Part shown: one piece after another, positions 1-5,623 of the stretch
Layout: each line of letters begins with the position of its first letter
Numbering within the stretch: position 1 is the first letter of the stretch
NCBI GenBank assembly: GCA_017960415.1
Contig: JAGCZE010000414.1
Location: 1-5,623 of the forward strand
Origin: Lachnospiraceae bacterium
GTDB taxonomy: Bacteria > Bacillota_A > Clostridia > Lachnospirales > Lachnospiraceae
Reading direction: 5' to 3'
Length of the DNA stretch: 5,623 nt
Made by a program: the position numbers and the translations under genes
The notes under the pieces: generated by a model
What the model was told of the DNA's origin: nothing
The model's input: the letters and a program-made list of their open reading frames with translations, nothing else
Database searches by the model: none

Positions 1-1409
1 CGATGCTGATCCTGATATTCGCCATCGTACTGGGTGTTATTTTTGTACGTCTGAATATGAACGCTACAAGGGAATACAACGAAACCTCACTGACCAGAAT
101 GGCTCAGCATATTGCCGCCCGTTTCAAGAATTTCCTGATCGACGGTGATTATGAGGAATCAATGGAATATCTGGCAATGTTCGGTGAACTTGAAACCACC
201 GAACTGTGGGCATTGTCCAATCCCAAAGCGAATTCACCGATGCCCTCGGAATATGTAAATGTTCCCGACAATACATACGAAGAACAGGAAGAATTCAACG
301 AGATAGTTGAGTCCGCTTTCTCGGGCAAGACCGCTTCGGCATTGTTCAACAGTCCGCTGCACGGAGCAACGGTCATGGCGGTTGCAAAGCCGATATCCCT
401 TAACAACAGGGAAATATGCGGAGCTGTCGTGCTGATCAGGACAATGGATCAGCTGGATGAGACCACCAGGGACAGTATCCGTCTGATAGTCATCAGTTCG
501 CTTCTGGCGCTGGGAGTTTCGGGTATCATAGCGACAATGATCGCAAGAAGGATCACCGATCCCATCAGGCAGATGCAGTCCATGGCAAGGGACATGGCCG
601 AAGGTAATTATCAATGCAAGACCGGTATCGACAGGACCGACGAGATTGGCGAGATGGCCCGGAGCATAGATATGCTTTCGGACAAGCTGCTTGAAAATGA
701 AGTTGAGAGGGCCAATCTTGAGCAGATGCGTCTGGATTTCTTCGCAAATGTATCACATGAGCTCAGAACACCCATTTCAGTGGTAAGGGCCACGACCGAA
801 TGCTTAAATGACGGTATCGTAACAGACAGCGCCAAGATAGGACAGTACTACGAGAGGATACTCAGGGAGTGCCAGACCATGGAAAGGCTTGTAGCCGACC
901 TTTTGACACTTTCGAAGATGCTGAATCCCAATTTCATGATCGAGAAGGAACCCGTCAATCTGGTGGAGATCTTCGACGAGATCATCAGAAACGCCTCTGC
1001 CATCAGCAATAAAAAGAATATTCACATCAATATCAGGCGCGATAAAGACATCTACATGATCATGGGCGACTACGACCGCCTGAACCAGATGTTCATGGTA
1101 ATCTTCGATAATGCGGTAAAGTTCTCTCCCGAGGGATCCGATATCTATGTAACGCTGGCTTCCGAGGAAGGGCGCAAGGTGCGTATCGGGATCAAGGACG
1201 AAGGAGTAGGCATCTCGGAAGAAGAACTGCCTTACATTTTCGAGAAATTCTATAAATCGAAGCTGCGCATGAATGCTACCGGTACGGGCCTCGGACTTTC
1301 CATAGCCAAATATATCGCCCTGAAACACGGCGGAACCATCAGCGTGGAAAGCACGGTCGGAAAAGGAACCGAATTTATCTTTGTCTTCGATGAGGTCTTT
1401 GAAGAATAA
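1..1409 (+). CDS. Sensor histidine kinase, two-component system (5' partial)
   Basis: Membrane-bound sensor kinase that would autophosphorylate on a histidine and pass the phosphate to a response regulator. Numbering is from the ATG at position 3. A hydrophobic segment (about 1-17) is the first membrane helix, followed by an acidic extracytoplasmic sensor region (about 18-158) and a second helix (about 161-181). A HAMP linker follows (about 182-235, starting RRITDPI). The HisKA H-box is FFANVSHELRTP with phospho-acceptor His252. The HATPase_c domain has its N-box at Asn370 (DNAVKFSPEG), G1 at Asp399 (DEGVGI), an F-box (FEKFYKSK), and G2 as GTGLGLS from Gly427. The catalytic core is complete and appears functional. 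The ATG at 3 lacks the usual short basic cytoplasmic N-terminus before the first helix and has no visible upstream sequence, so the real start probably lies before the window. The sensed ligand cannot be told; the sensor region matches nothing I recognise. The general layout resembles WalK/ResE/PhoR-type kinases, but I do not assign an orthologue. Confidence 0.93.
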   Translation, partial: MLILIFAIVLGVIFVRLNMNATREYNETSLTRMAQHIAARFKNFLIDGDYEESMEYLAMFGELETTELWALSNPKANSPMPSEYVNVPDNTYEEQEEFNEIVESAFSGKTASALFNSPLHGATVMAVAKPISLNNREICGAVVLIRTMDQLDETTRDSIRLIVISSLLALGVSGIIATMIARRITDPIRQMQSMARDMAEGNYQCKTGIDRTDEIGEMARSIDMLSDKLLENEVERANLEQMRLDFFANVSHELRTPISVVRATTECLNDGIVTDSAKIGQYYERILRECQTMERLVADLLTLSKMLNPNFMIEKEPVNLVEIFDEIIRNASAISNKKNIHINIRRDKDIYMIMGDYDRLNQMFMVIFDNAVKFSPEGSDIYVTLASEEGRKVRIGIKDEGVGISEEELPYIFEKFYKSKLRMNATGTGLGLSIAKYIALKHGGTISVESTVGKGTEFIFVFDEVFEE

Positions 1410-1477
1410 AATATGCTGCTTTAAATTGCGAAAGTAATGATTTTTTAGATGATTTATTAGAAAATATATAAAAAGTC
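1410..1477. other. AT-rich spacer downstream of kinase gene
   Basis: This very AT-rich stretch separates the kinase stop codon from the promoter of the non-coding RNA. I see no GC-rich hairpin followed by a T-run that would terminate the kinase transcript, so read-through into the RNA locus or Rho-type termination is possible. The A/T tracts immediately upstream of the -35 box could act as an UP element for RNA polymerase alpha subunits; this is inferred from composition only. Confidence 0.5.
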
Positions 1478-1499
1478 TTGCCATTTTTTAGAAAATATA
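1453..1499 (+). repeat. Two-copy 16-bp direct repeat around the ncRNA promoter
   Basis: The sequence TTTATTAGAAAATATA at 1453-1468 recurs as TTTTTTAGAAAATATA at 1484-1499, with one mismatch and a centre-to-centre distance of 31 bases, about three helical turns. The second copy lies almost exactly in the -35/-10 spacer of the promoter at 1478-1506, and the first lies just upstream of the -35 box. The same-face spacing would suit a bound regulator. However, A/T-rich sequence makes chance repeats more likely, so a regulatory role is only an inference. Confidence 0.4.
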
Positions 1500-1506
1500 G
1501 TACAAT
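1478..1506 (+). promoter_or_regulatory. Vegetative (sigma-A-type) promoter of the ncRNA
   Basis: A -35 box TTGCCA (1478-1483) and a -10 box TACAAT (1501-1506) are separated by exactly 17 bases. Each box differs from consensus (TTGACA, TATAAT) at one or two positions. A/T tracts precede it. Transcription should start near 1512-1514. No open reading frame with a ribosome binding site follows before the terminator at 1756-1787, so the product is expected to be a non-coding RNA of roughly 275 nt before processing. Confidence 0.75.
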
Positions 1507-1563
1507 GTATTTACAAAATAAAAAAACGAACACACCAAAAAGTGAAGTTTCGGACACATATTG

Positions 1564-1755
1564 CGGTATCCTGGGGTGTGCGACAACCTCGCATTTTTGA
1601 ACCTACATCTCTTAAAACGGGAATCCAATATCCATGAGTCTATGTCAGGCCTCGTTAGTTATTTCTCAGTGGAAGGCAGAAGCTCATATGAGGGCACCCA
1701 CCTGGCTTATATGCTAGGACTCAAAAAGCGGGGCGGCACTTTGGGTACACATTTG
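1564..1755 (+). ncRNA. ssrS: Candidate 6S RNA
   Basis: 6S RNA binds the housekeeping RNA polymerase holoenzyme by mimicking an open promoter and lowers transcription in stationary phase. The predicted fold is an interrupted rod. GUGUGC 1576-1581 pairs with GUACAC 1745-1750; CCUCGC 1587-1592 pairs with GCGGGG 1728-1733; UUUUUGA 1594-1600 pairs with UCAAAAA 1721-1727; CCUA 1602-1605 pairs with UAGG 1715-1718. These helices enclose a large, less paired centre and an apical part where GUCAGG 1644-1649 can pair with CCUGGC 1701-1706. The 3' strand GGCGGCACUUUGGG resembles the 3' strand of E. coli 6S RNA (GGCGGCAUCUCGGAG) as I remember it, and UGUGCGACAAC resembles its 5' UGUUCGCAAGC. Length (about 190 nt) also fits. 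Ends are estimated from that comparison. The RNA has its own promoter and terminator. It lacks hallmarks of SRP RNA, tmRNA or RNase P RNA. An unrelated Clostridia small RNA remains possible. Confidence 0.65.
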
Positions 1756-1787
1756 AAGAGGTCGAGAAATTCGACCTCTTTTTTTTT
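1756..1787 (+). terminator. Intrinsic terminator of the ncRNA
   Basis: A perfect 10-bp inverted repeat (1756-1765 with 1771-1780; core GAGGTCGA/TCGACCTC) with a 5-base GAAAT loop runs into a stretch of nine T residues (1779-1787). This is a textbook Rho-independent terminator. It ends the non-coding transcript and separates it from nadE, which has its own promoter immediately downstream. Confidence 0.92.
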
Positions 1788-1798
1788 ATGTTTCAATG

Positions 1799-1807
1799 TG
1801 GTATAAT
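1799..1807 (+). promoter_or_regulatory. Extended -10 promoter for nadE
   Basis: TGGTATAAT contains a consensus -10 box TATAAT (1802-1807) preceded by TG at the extended -10 position. No good -35 box lies at 16-18 bases upstream, because that position falls inside the T-run of the preceding terminator; an extended -10 can substitute for a -35. The expected start is near 1813-1815, giving a 5' leader of only about 28 nt, too short for a riboswitch. Confidence 0.7.
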
Positions 1808-1827
1808 CTCTCATAAGGCGTAAAAAC

Positions 1828-1833
1828 AGGAGG
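1828..1833 (+). promoter_or_regulatory. Ribosome binding site of nadE
   Basis: AGGAGG is a full anti-Shine-Dalgarno match 8 bases before the ATG at 1842, and it fixes the nadE start codon there. Confidence 0.88.
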
Positions 1834-1841
1834 AACGATCG

Positions 1842-3806
1842 ATGAGAGACGGTTTTATAAAAGCGGCGTCGGCTACTCCGGTCATCAAGATCGGTGATTG
1901 CAGAAACAATGCCGATACGATCATAAAGATGATACATGAAGCCGAAGAAAAAGGCGTGAAGCTTCTGTGTTTCCCCGAGATGTGCATTACGGGTTATACG
2001 ATCGGAGACCTTGTGCTGCAGGATATCCTGCTGAATGAGGCAAAAGCGGCCCTGCTGCGTATCGCAGCCGCAACAGAAGGACTTGATATATTTACGGTCG
2101 TAAGCCTGCCGCTGCAGTTCAATTCAAAGCTCTATATATGTGCTGCCGCCATAAGCAACGGCCATATCCTGGGCGTTGTTCCGAAGCATTTTCTTCCAAG
2201 CTATGCCGAATATTACGAGTCCAGACATTTTATGCGCGGGCAGCGCGATGTACGGCGCATGAAGCTTGGGGACGAAGAAGTACCCTTCGGAATGAACATT
2301 ATTTTTGAAAATAGGGAAATGCCCCTGCTCAAGGTGGCTATCGAGATATGTGAGGATCTGTGGATGCCGCAGCCTCCCAGTGGTGCGCATGTCACCGCAG
2401 GCGCGGTCGTTATCATGAATCCTTCGGCCAGTGACGAACTTGCGGGAAAACGTGCCTACAGGCGCGAGCTGGTCAAGAATCAGAGCGCGAGACTCGTATG
2501 CGGCTATATCTATGCTGATGCGGGCGAAGGGGAATCTACTACCGATCTGTGCTTCTCAGGACATGATCTGATCGCGGAGAACGGAATTATTCTGAAAGAA
2601 TCGGATATGTTCACCGACGGGCTCACGATCACCGAGATAGATGTGAACAGACTCGTCAATGAAAGAAGAAGGATGACCTCATACAGCTCGCATCCCGACG
2701 GATATGAAAGAGCGGAGTTCTCATTTGCTTCCGTAAGCAGGATGATCAGGGAGCAGGCCGGGAAGGATGAGGATACATCGCGGCTCCTGCCTGAGACCGA
2801 GCTTACGAGAACCTTTGAAATGAATCCTTTTATCCCGGTCGATGAGCATGACAGGAAGGTTCAGTTCAGGGAAGTTGTTGAGATACAGGCCCACGGTCTT
2901 GCGGCAAGGCTTAAGGCGATCAACTGCAAAGAAGCTGTCATAGGCATTTCGGGAGGCCTGGATTCAACACTGGCGGTATTGGTCACGGTTGAAGCATTTA
3001 AGATACTCGGGCTGGATACTGCCGGCATTACCGCTGTTACGATGCCATGCTTCGGAACCTCGGTCAGAACCCGTTCCAACGCCGAAGTCCTGATAGAAGA
3101 GCTTGGGATCAAGCTTCTCGAGATCAATATAAAGGATGCTGTAAGCGGGCATCTGAGCGATATAGGTCATGACGGTCAGACGGCGGATGTAACCTTTGAA
3201 AATGCCCAGGCCAGAGAGCGTACCCAGATCCTTATGGACATAGCCAATCTTAAAGGCGGAATCGTTATAGGAACCGGCGATCTTTCGGAACTTGCCCTTG
3301 GATTTGCGACATACAACGGCGATCATATGTCAATGTACGGCGTCAATGCTTCGGTACCGAAGACCCTTGTGCGGGCGCTGGTAGCATTCTATGCCGAGAA
3401 TTCGGATAATAAGAGGCTGGCCGATACGCTTATGGATATCATCGGAACACCCGTATCGCCGGAGCTGCTTCCGAGTGTTGACGGCCTTACAAGCCAGATC
3501 ACCGAGGATATCGTGGGACCCTACGAACTGCACGATTTCTTCATTTACTATTTGATCAGGTACGGTTTCGAGCCGGCCAAAATATACCGCATGGCGAAGG
3601 AAGCCTTCAAAGGCAGATATGACGACGCCACCATACTGAAATGGCAGAAGCAGCTCTACAAACGCTTCTTCTCCAATCAGTTCAAGCGTTCGTGCCTGCC
3701 CGACGGGCCCAAAACCGGTTCTGTGGCACTGTCTCCGAGAGGAGACTGGAGAATGCCCAGTGATATCAGGGGAACCGCATGGCTCTCCCAGCTGGATCGG
3801 ATGTAA
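1842..3806 (+). CDS. nadE: Glutamine-dependent NAD+ synthetase
   Basis: Cytosolic enzyme of the last step of NAD+ synthesis: deamido-NAD+ (nicotinate adenine dinucleotide) plus ATP and glutamine-derived ammonia gives NAD+. The 654-residue product has two domains. The N-terminal nitrilase-type glutaminase domain (about 1-300) carries the Glu-Lys-Cys triad: Glu46 in FPEMCITGY, Lys115 in VPKHFLPSY and Cys170 in IEICEDLW. These have the same mutual spacing as in Mycobacterium tuberculosis NadE (52/121/176, from memory). The C-terminal synthetase domain (about 340-654) has the PP-loop SGGLDST at 370-376, GTGDLSELALG from Gly477 with a following NGDHMSMYGVN segment, and the family's C-terminal signature LPDGPKTGSVALSPRGDWRMPSD. 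Length matches the two-domain class (about 640-680), not the short ammonia-dependent class (about 270). It is first in a likely operon with degV and ftsH, with its own promoter at 1799-1807. No disruption is seen. Confidence 0.97.
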   Translation: MRDGFIKAASATPVIKIGDCRNNADTIIKMIHEAEEKGVKLLCFPEMCITGYTIGDLVLQDILLNEAKAALLRIAAATEGLDIFTVVSLPLQFNSKLYICAAAISNGHILGVVPKHFLPSYAEYYESRHFMRGQRDVRRMKLGDEEVPFGMNIIFENREMPLLKVAIEICEDLWMPQPPSGAHVTAGAVVIMNPSASDELAGKRAYRRELVKNQSARLVCGYIYADAGEGESTTDLCFSGHDLIAENGIILKESDMFTDGLTITEIDVNRLVNERRRMTSYSSHPDGYERAEFSFASVSRMIREQAGKDEDTSRLLPETELTRTFEMNPFIPVDEHDRKVQFREVVEIQAHGLAARLKAINCKEAVIGISGGLDSTLAVLVTVEAFKILGLDTAGITAVTMPCFGTSVRTRSNAEVLIEELGIKLLEINIKDAVSGHLSDIGHDGQTADVTFENAQARERTQILMDIANLKGGIVIGTGDLSELALGFATYNGDHMSMYGVNASVPKTLVRALVAFYAENSDNKRLADTLMDIIGTPVSPELLPSVDGLTSQITEDIVGPYELHDFFIYYLIRYGFEPAKIYRMAKEAFKGRYDDATILKWQKQLYKRFFSNQFKRSCLPDGPKTGSVALSPRGDWRMPSDIRGTAWLSQLDRM

Positions 3807-3829
3807 CTAAAGGAAATGGTTTTTGAAAT

Positions 3830-3909
3830 ATGGGATTTACAGGTTTTACCGACCAGCAGGGGGTGTTTGAATTTACAAAAAATAAAAACATGTTCAGAAA
3901 GGACGTATA

Positions 3910-3910
<1 letters not shown>
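3830..3910 (+). CDS. Possible 26-residue leader ORF before degV (doubtful)
   Basis: The gap between nadE and degV contains a short frame, ATG at 3830 to TAA at 3908-3910, encoding MGFTGFTDQQGVFEFTKNKN plus six residues (MFRKDV). Its stop overlaps the degV start as TAATG, the same arrangement used between degV and ftsH, so translational coupling is conceivable. Against it, the only Shine-Dalgarno-like sequence upstream (AAGGAA near 3810-3815) is about 14 bases away, too far for efficient initiation, and a frame of this length occurs easily by chance. No known peptide is recognised. Confidence 0.15.
3898..3903 (+). promoter_or_regulatory. Ribosome binding site of degV
   Basis: AAAGGA lies 6 bases before the ATG at 3910 and supports that start. 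No promoter with convincing -35 and -10 boxes, and no terminator, is visible in the 103-base nadE-degV gap, which favours co-transcription from the nadE promoter. Confidence 0.7.

Positions 3911-5623
<1,713 letters not shown>

Noticed and set aside
804..1484. Long antisense frame (226 codons) opposite the kinase gene
   Set aside because: It is a shadow of the strong kinase coding sequence, whose conserved motifs are all on the + strand. The antisense translation shows no recognisable domain.
1683..1692. Perfect 10-bp palindrome CTCATATGAG as a protein-binding operator
   Set aside because: It lies inside the transcribed structured RNA, well downstream of its promoter and over 100 bases before the nadE promoter, so a role as RNA structure is more likely than as an operator.
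1640..1695. SRP RNA-like sequence (GTCAGG ... GGAAGGCAGAAGC)
   Set aside because: The SRP apical motif needs GTCAGG followed closely by a GGAA tetraloop and an asymmetric loop. Here about 20 bases separate the two parts, so the resemblance looks accidental. tmRNA and RNase P signatures are also missing.
1561..1806. An 81-codon frame on the + strand across the ncRNA and terminator
   Set aside because: It starts at a non-ATG codon without a ribosome binding site, runs through the terminator hairpin and T-run (giving a Phe-rich tail) and stops inside the nadE -10 box. The region is better explained as RNA plus terminator.
1513..1841. Riboswitch, T-box or attenuator controlling nadE
   Set aside because: The terminator is followed by a separate extended -10 promoter at 1799-1807 that leaves a leader of only about 28 nt, and the AGGGTGGNACCGCG T-box signature is absent. 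The AGGGCACCCACC sequence at 1691-1702 is only superficially similar.

Overview
The window looks like chromosomal DNA of a low-to-mid GC Bacillota, most likely class Clostridia (Lachnospirales-like). This rests on the protein families present, the strong AGGAGG-type ribosome binding sites, the vegetative promoters and the tightly packed same-strand genes. The taxonomic call is an inference. All recognised genes are on the + strand and nothing looks like a mobile element.

Positions 1-1409 hold most of a membrane sensor histidine kinase, cut at its 5' end by the window edge. Its response regulator would be expected upstream, outside the window. Positions 1410-1841 are a 432-base stretch without a protein gene, but it is not empty. 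It contains an AT-rich spacer with a 16-base near-perfect direct repeat, a canonical sigma-A-type promoter (TTGCCA-17-TACAAT), and a structured RNA of about 190 nt that I interpret as 6S RNA (ssrS). After that come a strong intrinsic terminator and a separate extended -10 promoter that serves the next gene.

Positions 1842-5623 hold a likely operon of three genes: nadE (glutamine-dependent NAD+ synthetase, complete), a DegV/FakB-family fatty-acid-binding protein (complete), and ftsH (membrane AAA+ protease, cut by the window end inside its Walker B region). degV and ftsH overlap by one base (TAATG). The nadE-degV gap is 103 bases with no visible terminator and may hold a 26-codon ORF that also ends in a TAATG overlap.

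The protein genes are ordinary housekeeping or signalling families. The most interesting element is the non-coding RNA locus: its own promoter, an apparent 5' leader of about 50 nt that can pair with the closing stem, and a terminator insulating it from nadE. I found no evidence of a new multi-gene system. If 6S RNA is correct, the locus would set RNA polymerase activity in stationary phase, beside genes for NAD+ synthesis, fatty-acid handling and membrane proteolysis. That adjacency alone does not prove a functional link.
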